DNA from: Azospirillum sp. TSO35-2
Lineage (GTDB): Bacteria; Pseudomonadota; Alphaproteobacteria; Azospirillales; Azospirillaceae
DNA length: 64,000 nucleotides
Assembly (NCBI RefSeq): GCF_003116095.1
Contig: NZ_LGRA01000013.1
Coordinates: 1,342 to 65,341 of the forward strand
Reading direction: 5' to 3'
Every line of letters begins with the position of its first letter. Within the stretch, counting starts at the first letter, position 1. Shown one piece after another: positions 35,069-43,672 of this stretch. The position numbers and the translations under genes were made by a program. The notes beneath the pieces are model-generated. The model made no database searches. It was not told the DNA's origin and saw only the letters and a program-made list of their open reading frames with translations.

Positions 35069-35665
35069 TCATGCCGCCGCCCCGGCGGGGCCGCAGCGGG
35101 CCGGAAGATCGCAGCGCCAGCGCTCCGCGCCGCCGGCCGGGTCGGGACGGCGGCTAAAGGCGACCACCGCGCAATTCTCCAGCTCGACGCCCGGCCGGCC
35201 GGCCAGATGCTGCAGCAGGATCCGGCCGATCCCCTTGCTGCCGACCAGCAGCGGCCGCTGCGCCAGCACATCGTCCAGCCCGGCCACGCCGGCCAGCACG
35301 CGGCCGGCGAACGCCGCCTCGCCTTCACCGCCGGGCGGGGTGTCGCCGGCCGCGAACCAGGGGCGGGTGAGCGCGATCGGCAAGCCGTTCCACGCGCCCA
35401 GCGCCCGCTCGCGCAGCCAGTCCCGGGTCAGCAGCGGCACGCCCAGCTCGGCCGCGAACAGGGCGCCGGTCACCGCGGTGCGCTGCAGCGGCCCGGCGAT
35501 CACCAGACCGCAGCCGGTTTCGGCCTCGCGGAAGCGCGCCGCCGCCCGGCGGGCCTGCTCGACCCCCTGGTCGGTCAGCGCCACGTCGCGATCGCCGCCG
35601 CACCGCACGCCGCGGCGGTTGTCCTCGGTCTGGCCGTGACGGACGAAATGGAAGCCGGTCGTCAT
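35069..35665 (-). CDS. Histidine-phosphatase-superfamily protein lacking the second catalytic histidine
   Basis: A 198-residue protein of the phosphoglycerate-mutase fold. The first catalytic motif [10 protein letters not shown] (RHG near residue 9), [23 protein letters not shown] and [13 protein letters not shown] are present. At the place where active members have a VSHGG-type second His it reads [12 protein letters not shown], so Lys/Ser replaces His. It may be inactive, have shifted chemistry, or only bind a phosphate. It starts ten bases after the alpha/beta-hydrolase gene and is part of the same operon. Confidence 0.85.
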   Translation of the reverse strand: MTTGFHFVRHGQTEDNRRGVRCGGDRDVALTDQGVEQARRAAARFREAETGCGLVIAGPLQRTAVTGALFAAELGVPLLTRDWLRERALGAWNGLPIALTRPWFAAGDTPPGGEGEAAFAGRVLAGVAGLDDVLAQRPLLVGSKGIGRILLQHLAGRPGVELENCAVVAFSRRPDPAGGAERWRCDLPARCGPAGAAA

Positions 35666-35675
35666 GGGCCGGCCC

Positions 35676-36827
35676 TCAGCGGAACAGGATGCGGTCGGCG
35701 CCCGCCGTCCAGCCGATGGTGCTTTCCACCGGCCAGGGCTGGGGCGCCGCCAGCCAGCGGCGCAGCGCCTCGATGTGCAGCGGATCGCTCAGCGTCGGGG
35801 TGTGGCCGACGTCGGGCACATGCAGGACGCTGACGCGCGGCTTGTCCAGCATCCGCGCGATGGTCGTGTCCAGCAGCGCGTCGCTCATCATGCCGTGCAC
35901 CAGCAGGACCGGGCACTTGACGCGTTGCCAGTCGTCCCACTGGTCGTGGTCGCGGCTGGCGCCGTCGCGGTAGCATTGCAGCGCGCGGATGTCGTGCCGG
36001 TAGACGCGTCCGCCATTCTCCTCCGACCAGCGCGTCTGGTGGAAGCTGTTGTGCAGCAGGACGGTGTCATCCACCGGGCCGTCGTTCTTCTGGGCGGCGC
36101 CGGTGCGGTGGAACAGCTGGGCCGGGTGGCGGAAGACGTAGTGGCGGGCGACCGCCTCGGCGCGGCGGCGGCGGCGCTCGGTCGGGATGAACGGGCCGAT
36201 GTCGTTGAGGATCAGCCCGTCGACCAGCTCCGGCGCCTCGGCGGCCACCCGCATCGCCACGTTGCCGCCCAGCGAGGAGCCGAGCAGCGTGACGCGGCCC
36301 AGCCGCTTGTGGCGGATCAGCGCCAGCACCTGGGCGACGTTGCCCTCGAAGCTGTAGTCGGACTGCTCCACCAGCCAGCCGCTGCGGCCGCGGCCGGCCC
36401 AGTCCATGCACAGGACATGGTGGTCCGGCGCCAGCGCGCGGGCGAGATAGTCGAACCGCCGGGCCGAGTTGGCGATGCCGCCCAGGCACAGCAGCGTCGG
36501 CTGCAGCGGGCTGCCCCATTCCGTGTAGGCGAGGCGGACGGTGTAGTCGCTGCGCAGCCGCTCCACCGTGCCGGGCTGCAGCGCCGCGCTGTGGGTGTAG
36601 TCGAAATGGCGCAGCGTGTGGCCGGCGCCGATCAGCGGCTCGATCGTCCGCATGATCTTCTCGTAATCCTTCCAGGCCATCCGGTCGGCGGCGACGCCGA
36701 GCGTGTCGAGCGCGCTGCGCAACGCGCTCATCGCCGCCGTGTGCGGGTGGCCGTGATGGGTGTCGGTTCGGCAGGTCAGGGCGGCCGGGTCGGCCTGGAT
36801 GGGCTCCACGAGCATCTGGTCAGGCAT
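35676..36827 (-). CDS. Alpha/beta hydrolase
   Basis: A 383-residue soluble protein. The first 110 residues are not hydrolase-like. The fold then starts with LAYTEWGSPLQPTLLCLGGI, HVLCMDWAGRGRSGWL and the nucleophile elbow LLGSSLGGNVAMRVAA (GSSLG, Ser nucleophile). LILNDIGPF follows, then VLLVHGMMSDALLD (acid region) and VPDVGHTPTL (catalytic His). The substrate is unknown. Possible starts are 36827, 36836 and 36845; 36827 is used because GGAGG lies 11 bases upstream. It sits between the MFS and the phosphatase-like genes with short gaps, so the three are probably one operon. Confidence 0.85.
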   Translation of the reverse strand: MPDQMLVEPIQADPAALTCRTDTHHGHPHTAAMSALRSALDTLGVAADRMAWKDYEKIMRTIEPLIGAGHTLRHFDYTHSAALQPGTVERLRSDYTVRLAYTEWGSPLQPTLLCLGGIANSARRFDYLARALAPDHHVLCMDWAGRGRSGWLVEQSDYSFEGNVAQVLALIRHKRLGRVTLLGSSLGGNVAMRVAAEAPELVDGLILNDIGPFIPTERRRRRAEAVARHYVFRHPAQLFHRTGAAQKNDGPVDDTVLLHNSFHQTRWSEENGGRVYRHDIRALQCYRDGASRDHDQWDDWQRVKCPVLLVHGMMSDALLDTTIARMLDKPRVSVLHVPDVGHTPTLSDPLHIEALRRWLAAPQPWPVESTIGWTAGADRILFR

Positions 36828-36892
36828 GGGCGTCATCGCCTCCATGATCGATGGGTGGGGTGAAGGACGGTGGCAGGGGGAAAGCGGGACGG

Positions 36893-38605
36893 TCATGGGG
36901 CGGCACCGTCCCGGGCGGCGTCCGGCACGGGAGCGGCGGCGTTCGGCGCCAGCAGGAACACGGCGCAGAACGCCGTCCCGCACAGCATGCCGAGCCCGCC
37001 GAGCGCTCCCAGCGCCGTCTGGACGCCGAAGCGGTCGGCCAGGGCGGCGGCCATCAGCGGGCCCAGCACCGAGCCGCCGCGTTCCAGCAGGCGGTAGACG
37101 GCGAAGACGCTGGTCGAGCCGATGCGGGCGCACTCCTCGCGGCAGACGTCGGGCACCAGCGCCAGCTGCGTGGCGTTGTTGAAGGCGTGGGCGCCGCCCA
37201 GCGCGGCGATGCCGGCCAGGATGCCCGGCACGCCCGGCGCCTGGAGGATCACCAGGGTACCGAGCCCGCCGACCAGCCCGCCGAGGCCGGCGAACAGCGC
37301 GTGGCGGCCGGTGCGGTCGGCGATCCGCGACACCCAGGGGCCGAGGACGACGATGGTCAGGCCGTAGGTCATCATCATGCGGCCGATGCCGGCCGGCGTC
37401 TCGCCCGCGGCGTGCAGCGACACCGGGACCAGATAGAAGAGGTAGCCGGTCAGCATCAGCTTCGTCGGCACCGACGAGAACAGCAGAAGCGCCAGGAAGC
37501 GCGGGTTGGCCAGCAGGCCGGTGGCGTCGCGCAGGCGGACCGGCCGGGCTTGCGACGGTTCGATCCGGTCGGCCGGCAGCAGCGTCGCGGCGGCAACGGC
37601 GGCGGCGAGCGCCAGCAGCGCCGACACCAGGAAGGTGGCGCGCTCGCCGAGATGGTCGGCCAGGATGCCGCCGATCGGCGCGCCGCACAGGCCGGCGACG
37701 ATCACCGCGGCGACGAACTGCGCCATGCCGCGCGCCCGGTGCCGCGCTGGGGTGTGGCGGGCGATGAAGCCCTGCGCGCCGATGAACATCACGGCGTAGC
37801 CGAGCGCGCAGGCGCTGCGCCACAGCAGCAGCTCGGGCAGCGACTGGGCCATGGCGGTGCCGGCGAAGCCCGCCACCGCCGGCAGCGTGCCGAGCAGCAG
37901 GGTGCGGCGGCTGCCGAACCGGTCGGCCCAGACGCCGGCGACGGGGGTGAAGACGGCGACCAGCAGCATGAACAGGCCGATCGGCAGCCCCATCACCAGG
38001 GTGTCCGACAGGCCGGGCACCGGCGTGTACAGCGCGCGGGCGTAGAGCGGCAGGAAGGAGCGCGACAGCTCTTCCGCCAGCATGAACAGGAACAGGGCGA
38101 AGCGCATGCCCGCCACCGACGTGTCCTGGGCGGCGTCCGGCGCCGTCGCCGTCTTCCCGCGTGGTCCGGCGCCCAGCAGCAGCAAGCCCTCGAACACCAG
38201 CAGCAGCGCGACGACCAGCAGGATGGTCCCGTCCAGCATGAAGCCGCGCAGCGCCTCGGCGTTCAGCGTCTCCGCGATCGGCGGCAGCAGCGCGGCGCCG
38301 AGCGCCAGCAGGACACCGGTCACCAGCAGCAGGGCGCGCAAGGGGGTGGCACCGGCGGCGCGCAGGAGGGACGGCGCCAGCAGGGCGGCCAGACCGACGC
38401 CGACGGACAGCGCCGCCGCGGCCATCGTCACACGGTCGCGCACCGCCTGCAGCGCGGTGTGGAGCAAGGCCTCGCTGGCGTCGCCGCCGTGCTGGATAAA
38501 TGTTGCGTAAAATTTCGCATAAAACAGGTAAGACAGGAGGCAAAGCCCGAAGATCGTCAGAACAGGCAAAGTCGTGCGCGGGTTTGCGATCAATGGGGGT
38601 TGCAT
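36893..38605 (-). CDS. MFS transporter with N-terminal four-helix membrane extension
   Basis: A 570-residue membrane protein, longer than a usual 400-residue MFS carrier. Residues about 150-555 hold 12 helices with the MFS loop motif GVWADRFGSRRTLLLG between TM2 and TM3 and its weaker copy RIADRTGRHALFAG. Before it lie about 140 residues with four hydrophobic segments (one near 12-30, then three from about 55 to 135) and a short polar stretch (QHGGDASEALLHTALQAVRD). The ATG at 38605 has TGGAG seven bases upstream. The substrate is unknown. The first 40 codons and the region before the gene are AT-richer than the neighbourhood. Confidence 0.85.
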   Translation of the reverse strand: MQPPLIANPRTTLPVLTIFGLCLLSYLFYAKFYATFIQHGGDASEALLHTALQAVRDRVTMAAAALSVGVGLAALLAPSLLRAAGATPLRALLLVTGVLLALGAALLPPIAETLNAEALRGFMLDGTILLVVALLLVFEGLLLLGAGPRGKTATAPDAAQDTSVAGMRFALFLFMLAEELSRSFLPLYARALYTPVPGLSDTLVMGLPIGLFMLLVAVFTPVAGVWADRFGSRRTLLLGTLPAVAGFAGTAMAQSLPELLLWRSACALGYAVMFIGAQGFIARHTPARHRARGMAQFVAAVIVAGLCGAPIGGILADHLGERATFLVSALLALAAAVAAATLLPADRIEPSQARPVRLRDATGLLANPRFLALLLFSSVPTKLMLTGYLFYLVPVSLHAAGETPAGIGRMMMTYGLTIVVLGPWVSRIADRTGRHALFAGLGGLVGGLGTLVILQAPGVPGILAGIAALGGAHAFNNATQLALVPDVCREECARIGSTSVFAVYRLLERGGSVLGPLMAAALADRFGVQTALGALGGLGMLCGTAFCAVFLLAPNAAAPVPDAARDGAAP

Positions 38606-39085
38606 AAACGGCTCCAGGCACACCAGCACTTTAGGAAAGTGTGTTGGAGGCTAAACGGTAACTCCAAAGATTTGGTAAACCGAAATTGTGTAGGAAATAT
38701 TTGTTTTGTAATGGTATTGACATATCATAGTATGACAGTCGTTCGCGTCACAGATACTTTTGATGTTTCATAAAATGTTCGGTTATCGTGGCTGTGACTC
38801 TGGATGCATCAACGACTTGGCGGAAATAAGGGCTGTTAGGGTCAGAATACCTACGTATTTCACAAGATCAGCGAAGGTTGTTGCGACGACGCAAATTCAA
38901 GTTGTGTTGACCGACACGAAGGATCCACGATTTCTGGTTGGAAGCCCGCGCACGTCCAATCGGATGGCTGGCAGCCGATTTGCTCGCCGCCGACGGCGCG
39001 GTCCGGATGATGCGAAAGGTTTCTTCCCGGTCACGGAACCGGCAGGCCGCGGCCGCGCGTCATGGGGCCGGTCAGGGCTTTCGGA
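38606..39085. other. 480-base low-GC intergenic region
   Basis: I see no gene here. The stretch from about 38640 to 38930 is clearly AT-richer than anything nearby. It should contain the MFS promoter (minus strand), but I cannot name convincing -35 and -10 boxes. A degenerate dyad is listed separately. Confidence 0.6.
38718..38737. promoter_or_regulatory. Imperfect 20-base dyad upstream of the MFS gene
   Basis: TGACATATCATAGTATGACA has 7 of 10 symmetrical positions and lies about 115 bases before the MFS start. It could bind a dimeric repressor such as a MarR or TetR type; this is weak evidence. Confidence 0.25.
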
Positions 39086-41467
39086 TCAGTCGGCGGCGAC
39101 CCGGGGATCGCGCAGCGGAGCGTCCCCATCGGACGCGCCGGCCGGCAGCGCCGGCAGCAGGATGCGCATGGTGGTGCCGACGCCCTCGGTGCTGTCGACG
39201 GTGATGTGGCCGCCCCAGTTGGTGACGATGCCATGCACGACGGGCAGCCCCAGCCCGGTTCCCTCGCCGACCGCCTTGGTGGTGAAGAACGGGTCGAAGA
39301 CGCGCTTCAGCGTCGGCCCGTCCATGCCGCACCCGGTGTCGCTCACCGTCAGGAGGGCGCAACGGCCGGCCGGCTGTGGCCATCCCGCCTCCACCGGATC
39401 GCCCGGACCGACGGTGCCGAGCCGGATTTCGACCTCGCCGCCGCCGTCGCCCAGCGCGTCGGCGGCGTTGCGGATCAGGTTGATCAGGATCTGCGCCACC
39501 TGCGTTTCGTCGGCATGGACCACCACATCCTCCGCCTCGATCCGCCAGATCAGGCGGACGTGGCGCGGGACCATGACGTTGGCCATGTCGGCGGCGTTGC
39601 GCACCGCCTCGGCCAGCCGCAACGGGCCGACCCGACCACGGTCGGACCGGCTGAAGGTCAGGACCTGCTGCGTGATGCGCTTGGCCCGCTGCGCGGCCTC
39701 GATCACCCGTGCGAGGTTGCTCTGGGCCTGGCTGTCCGGCGGCACGTCGTCCATCACCAGTTCCGTCAGGCCGATGATGGGCTGCAGCATGTTGTTGATC
39801 TCGTGCGCCAGCCCGCCGGCCAGGCAGCCCAGCGCCTCCAGCTTCTGCGCCTGCTGCAGTTGCGCCTCCAGCACCATCCGGGCCTCCGCCGCTTCCCGCC
39901 GTTCCTCGGCGCGGCGCAGCTCGGATTCGCGGACGCTCAGCACCTCGGTCACCGCCTCGCGTTCCTCCGTCGCCTGGCGCACGGCGGTGAGCAGTTCCAC
40001 CACCGTCGAGTTGAGGGTGTCCGCGCCGTCCGACGCGATCTGCGCCGTGTAGCTGCCGATCTGTTCGACCCGGCCGTAGAGCGATCCGGTGGCGCCGTTG
40101 CGGCTGACCAGATTCTGGATCAGGCGCTGGCGCAGCCGGTTCAGCATGCGCAGCCGGTTGCTGCGGGCGCGGCTGAAATAATTCTGGAAATTCGCGTAAT
40201 GGACCGGGAAGCGGCTGGCGTACTCGTCACGGAACCGTCCGGTGCCGTCGTCGGCGAAGAACAGGACCGCCGACAGCGTCTCGTTGACGTTGATCCCCAG
40301 GGTCTCGCCGAAGGTCGAAAAACCGGCGACCGGGATGTCGTCGAACATGGTCAGCCGCGACAGGTGGGGGACGTTGTTCAGGCGCCGCAGGACGCAATCG
40401 TTGAGGATGCCGCCGATCGGCTTGGGCTTGCCGTCGAGGAAGGCGGCGAAGTCGGCTTTGGTCTGTTCGACGAAGTCGGTCGCCTCGACCAGGAACAGCT
40501 CGTCGCCGGAATCGATGTCGCAGAAGAAGGCGACCTTGCCGCTGGCGTGGCCGATCCTGGCGACCGAGCGGACGAACAGCCCGCCGTCGAGGTCGACGGC
40601 GAAGGTGTGGGCATTCAGTCGGCGCTCCAGATCCTCCCGCCGGCAGCCCAGGCTTCGGCACAGCGCGTCGATGAAGCCGACCACCTCCAGGCTGTCCGGG
40701 TCGATGACGCTGGAGACGGTGCGGCGGATCGGGTCGCAGTCGAGGATGGTGAAGGAGATCGCCGTCTTGCGGAAATTCTGCGACTTGAAGACGCCGTAGC
40801 GCTTGTCCGCCGCCATCCTCACGAAGGCGATGACAGCGTGGTTCTCCAGGATCCGCTCGCCGTCGAACAGCCAGGTGTTGCGGAAATCCAGCCGGCCGCC
40901 GGCCGACCCGCCGACGAACAGCACCGGAAAGCGGCCGGTGGCGTAGACCGCTTCCATCAGGCAGCTCTCGCTGGCCGACAGGCCGTCGATGAACAGCAGC
41001 GCCAGGCTGTCGTGGCAGTCGAGCGGGAAGGAGGGGGTGACGGCGTCCAGCTCCCGCCGGATGGCGGCGATGCGCTGGTCGTGGCTCAGCCGGATGTCGC
41101 CGGACCGGATGTCTTCGCTGTGCAGCGGAACGGTGTGGAGGCTGACATCCGCGAACAGGTCGCGGCTGAACGCCTGCAGGACGATGATGTCCCGATCCCC
41201 GGCGCCGGGGTCGTAGAGCCCCCCCGGCGTTCCGGAGCACAGTTCCCCGGCGGTGGAGACCAGGATCAGGCGGGTTCCGCCGTCCAGCGCCGCGCGCAGG
41301 CTGCCGGCGACCTCGGCGAAGGGCACCTCCGGCGAGACGAAGCCGAGGACGAGCGCCGGGGCGTCGCCCGCGAAGGCCAGCGTCGCCAGGGCGTCGGGGG
41401 TCAGGTCGGCGGCGGTGAGGGTGAGCGTCCTGATGGCCGCGCTCGAGCATCCGGTCGTGAAGGGCAT
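39086..41467 (-). CDS. FIST-domain sensor histidine kinase
   Basis: A 793-residue cytoplasmic kinase. FIST_N covers about residues 30-235 (ALVLGFVSPEVPFAEVAGSL, LILVSTAGELCSGTPGGLYD, DSLALLFIDGLSASESCLME, RFPVLFVGGSAGG), and FIST_C covers about 240-390 (PIGGILNDCVLRRL, VAGFSTFGETLGINVNETLS). A coiled coil (480-540) leads to HisKA with GLAHEINNMLQPIIG (His near 555) and a HATPase with LINLIRNAADAL, DTGCGMDG and GEGTGLGLPVVHGI. FIST domains sense small ligands, and NosP members bind haem and NO; which applies here is not known. The ATG has GGAGG upstream. It is third in an operon after the CheY-like and GGDEF-EAL-like genes. Confidence 0.92.
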   Translation of the reverse strand: MPFTTGCSSAAIRTLTLTAADLTPDALATLAFAGDAPALVLGFVSPEVPFAEVAGSLRAALDGGTRLILVSTAGELCSGTPGGLYDPGAGDRDIIVLQAFSRDLFADVSLHTVPLHSEDIRSGDIRLSHDQRIAAIRRELDAVTPSFPLDCHDSLALLFIDGLSASESCLMEAVYATGRFPVLFVGGSAGGRLDFRNTWLFDGERILENHAVIAFVRMAADKRYGVFKSQNFRKTAISFTILDCDPIRRTVSSVIDPDSLEVVGFIDALCRSLGCRREDLERRLNAHTFAVDLDGGLFVRSVARIGHASGKVAFFCDIDSGDELFLVEATDFVEQTKADFAAFLDGKPKPIGGILNDCVLRRLNNVPHLSRLTMFDDIPVAGFSTFGETLGINVNETLSAVLFFADDGTGRFRDEYASRFPVHYANFQNYFSRARSNRLRMLNRLRQRLIQNLVSRNGATGSLYGRVEQIGSYTAQIASDGADTLNSTVVELLTAVRQATEEREAVTEVLSVRESELRRAEERREAAEARMVLEAQLQQAQKLEALGCLAGGLAHEINNMLQPIIGLTELVMDDVPPDSQAQSNLARVIEAAQRAKRITQQVLTFSRSDRGRVGPLRLAEAVRNAADMANVMVPRHVRLIWRIEAEDVVVHADETQVAQILINLIRNAADALGDGGGEVEIRLGTVGPGDPVEAGWPQPAGRCALLTVSDTGCGMDGPTLKRVFDPFFTTKAVGEGTGLGLPVVHGIVTNWGGHITVDSTEGVGTTMRILLPALPAGASDGDAPLRDPRVAAD

Positions 41468-41512
41468 CGCCGAACCTCCGGTCGTTGGGTGCGCAGCCTC
41501 CGGCCCCGTCCG

Positions 41513-42901
41513 CTACCGCGGGGCGTCCCGCAGGAACAGGTCCTGCCAGCGGAAGCGCAGCATGTGCTGCGGGATCTCCTCGGCGCGGCCGATGCGGTCG
41601 CCCGCGATCAGGGTGGTTCCCGCCGCGCGCGCCGCGATCGCCAGGCTGGTGGAGGCGACGCCGACCACGCAGGTCCGCAGGTTCGCCCGCTCGGCGGACG
41701 CGACGAAGCTGTTCAGGTCCTCCATGGTCCGCGCCTCGGCCGCCCGGTCGGACGGCACCAGCGTGGTCAGCCCGGTCAGCCCGGTCCCGGCCAGACTGGT
41801 GAAGCTCTGCTGCCTGAACTCCACCCGCAGGAACGACCAGCGGCAGAAGGGGCGCATCTCGTTGACCAGTTCGGTCATGCGGCCGTTGGGAACGCCGGCC
41901 GGAAAGCGCAGGAACTCGAAGCTCAGGAACTGGCGCAGGTAATCCGGCACCGACTGGCAGACCGCGATGTACTCCTGCCGCGTGCGCCGCGCCGCCAGCG
42001 TCTCGAAACAGACCGGGACCGACACCATCAGCCGGAATTTGTTGCGGAACAGCTCGTCGAGGATTTCGACGGTGTCGATCAGGGTGTCGGTGTTGATCTT
42101 GGCCAGTTGCTGCGGGTCGGTGATCGCCGCCAGGGCCGCCACCCCCTCGACCGCCGACCCGTCGGGGAAGCGGCGGACCGGCGTGCACATGTAGGTGGAG
42201 ATGACCTGCCGCCCGACGTCCCAGAGCGGGCGGAACATGGTGCTGATCTGCGCCAGCTCGACCTGCGACAGCTGAAGCTTGCGCGGCTCCGTCGGGCGGG
42301 CCGCGGCCGGTTCGGCGGACGGGGCAACGGCGGTGGGCGCGGCGTCGACGGCGTCGGTGGCACGGGGGCCGGCGGCCTGCCCGATGGTCGACAGCAGATC
42401 GGCGACCGACGCGTGTTCGTACAGGATCTTGCCGTCCAGTTGCCCGACGGCGGTCGCGATCTTGATGTCGGCCAGATCGGGATCGCCCAGGAACAGCCGG
42501 TGGAGTTCCTCGGCGACCTTGGCGCAGACCAGCGTGGCGGCCTGCCGGTTCAGCGTGGCGAAGACGATGATGTACTCACCGTCCCCGGTTCGGAACTGGA
42601 CGTCCTGGTCGGCGATGTGGCGGGCGATGATGCGGTCGGCGGCGGCATGGACGCGGTCGCGCATCTCCTCCCAGGCGGTGCCGAGGCTGTCGCGCAACTG
42701 GGTGAAATTGAGCATGTGGACACGGCCGGCGGACAACAGTTGCGGCTGCGCCAGCAGGTCTTTCAGCCGGCGTTCCAGGGACTGCATGCGCTCCAGGTCG
42801 GCCAGCCCGGCCGGAGCCGTCTTCGCCGGGTGCGCCGTGGCGATCGGCTCCTCCTCGGCGAACCAGTTCCGCAGTTTTTCCCCCAAGGACAGGCCGAGCA
42901 T
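41513..42901 (-). CDS. Unrecognised protein resembling a degenerate GGDEF-EAL pair
   Basis: A 462-residue soluble protein. Residues about 60-165 have GGDEF-like order: LNFTQLRDSLGTAWEEMRDR, VQFRTGDGEYIIVFATLNRQ (where active enzymes have RxGGDEFxxxL) and VAEELHRLFLG. After an Ala/Pro linker (175-215), residues about 220-460 look like a worn EAL barrel, ending LRTCVVGVASTSLAIAARAA and GTTLIAGDRIG, similar to the last strands of EAL domains. No intact GGDEF or EAL signature remains, so enzymatic activity is unlikely; a c-di-GMP receptor or scaffold is one guess. It lies between the CheY-like and FIST-kinase genes with gaps of 25 and 45 bases, and GGAGG precedes its ATG. Confidence 0.7.
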   Translation of the reverse strand: MLGLSLGEKLRNWFAEEEPIATAHPAKTAPAGLADLERMQSLERRLKDLLAQPQLLSAGRVHMLNFTQLRDSLGTAWEEMRDRVHAAADRIIARHIADQDVQFRTGDGEYIIVFATLNRQAATLVCAKVAEELHRLFLGDPDLADIKIATAVGQLDGKILYEHASVADLLSTIGQAAGPRATDAVDAAPTAVAPSAEPAAARPTEPRKLQLSQVELAQISTMFRPLWDVGRQVISTYMCTPVRRFPDGSAVEGVAALAAITDPQQLAKINTDTLIDTVEILDELFRNKFRLMVSVPVCFETLAARRTRQEYIAVCQSVPDYLRQFLSFEFLRFPAGVPNGRMTELVNEMRPFCRWSFLRVEFRQQSFTSLAGTGLTGLTTLVPSDRAAEARTMEDLNSFVASAERANLRTCVVGVASTSLAIAARAAGTTLIAGDRIGRAEEIPQHMLRFRWQDLFLRDAPR

Positions 42902-42926
42902 GATCGTTTCCTCCAGGACCGCGACG

Positions 42927-43328
42927 TCAACGGGGGCGGGGACCCGGGGCGGTGTTGGGACGGTTGGGCAGGCAGGCGGCGACGGCGGCGGTCATCTGGT
43001 CCCGCGTGAACGGCTTCGCGAGGGCATGGTCCGCCCCCATCTCCTCCGCGACCTTCAGCAGTTCCATGGCGTGGCTGCGGCCGCCGCCGGATATGGCGAT
43101 GATCTTCATCTTCGGCGCGATCTGCCGGATGTGCATGATGGTGCCGATGCCGTCGGCCCGCGGCATGATCAGGTCGCAGATGACCAGGTCGATGCGATGG
43201 GCGCGGAACAGCCGCAAACCCTCCTCGCCGTCCTGCGCCTCGACGACCTCCATCCCCAGGCGTTCGAGGAACTGCCGCAGAACCAGACGAACCATATCCT
43301 CGTCGTCGATGACCAGCACGGTCGGCAT
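42927..43328 (-). CDS. CheY-like single-domain response regulator
   Basis: A 133-residue receiver domain with no output domain: acidic pair Asp8-Asp9 (VLVIDDEDMV), phospho-acceptor Asp52 (DLVICDLIMP) and Lys105 (HALAKPF). The conserved Thr/Ser is in IAISGGGRS. It is the first gene of the operon with the GGDEF-EAL-like protein and the FIST kinase, so it is probably the partner of that kinase. The promoter must lie in the 344-base gap upstream. Confidence 0.93.
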   Translation of the reverse strand: MPTVLVIDDEDMVRLVLRQFLERLGMEVVEAQDGEEGLRLFRAHRIDLVICDLIMPRADGIGTIMHIRQIAPKMKIIAISGGGRSHAMELLKVAEEMGADHALAKPFTRDQMTAAVAACLPNRPNTAPGPRPR

Positions 43329-43672
43329 CGCCGTTCCCCTTCACGCACTGTTCTTGTGTCGCGCTTGGGTTCAAGGATGCTCTGGCGCTCTTGCCAAACT
43401 GTTAACAGCAAAGTCAGGGGTGTTTACAGGCCCCGGGGCGGGTTCTTCCGGCTCTGTATAGCGCCCTGTATGACGCATATCCCTAAAATCATACCGATTA
43501 ATAGTCTTCTTACTTGGCAGATTCTTGCAGCGCCGCCAAGCGACGGTGATCTCATGCAACGTCGCCGTGACACAGAATTGCCGTGAGCACCAGGCGACGG
43601 AGGGCGCGTGCGGCCATGCCACGCGCGCCCTCCGTCGCTACTCTTCGGCCGAGGCCGGCAACGCTTCGACGA
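43329..43672. other. Intergenic region between FAH-type gene and CheY operon
   Basis: No gene seen. The part next to the CheY gene (43380-43560) is AT-richer and should hold its promoter. The other end carries the hairpin at 43594-43638. Confidence 0.6.
43594..43638 (-). terminator. Long hairpin after the FAH-type gene
   Basis: GCGACGGAGGGCGCGTG (43594-43610) pairs with CACGCGCGCCCTCCGTCGC (43620-43638) with one bulge. The stem is very stable, 34 bases after the last gene of the seven-gene operon, but has no T-run, so it may act with Rho or protect the 3' end. Confidence 0.6.

Noticed and set aside
33237..35639. Long plus-strand frame opposite the Cache chemoreceptor
   Set aside because: Low-complexity Gly/Asp/Leu repeats reflect the complement of the receptor coiled coil.
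38716..38721. TTGACA hexamer on the plus strand as a -35 box
   Set aside because: No -10-like hexamer at 16-18 bases and no plus-strand gene follows.
39062..43009. 1315-codon open frame on the plus strand opposite the FIST-kinase operon
   Set aside because: Product is Arg/Gln/Ala/Val-rich shadow sequence typical of antisense reading in GC-rich DNA; the minus-strand genes have clear domains and ribosome sites.
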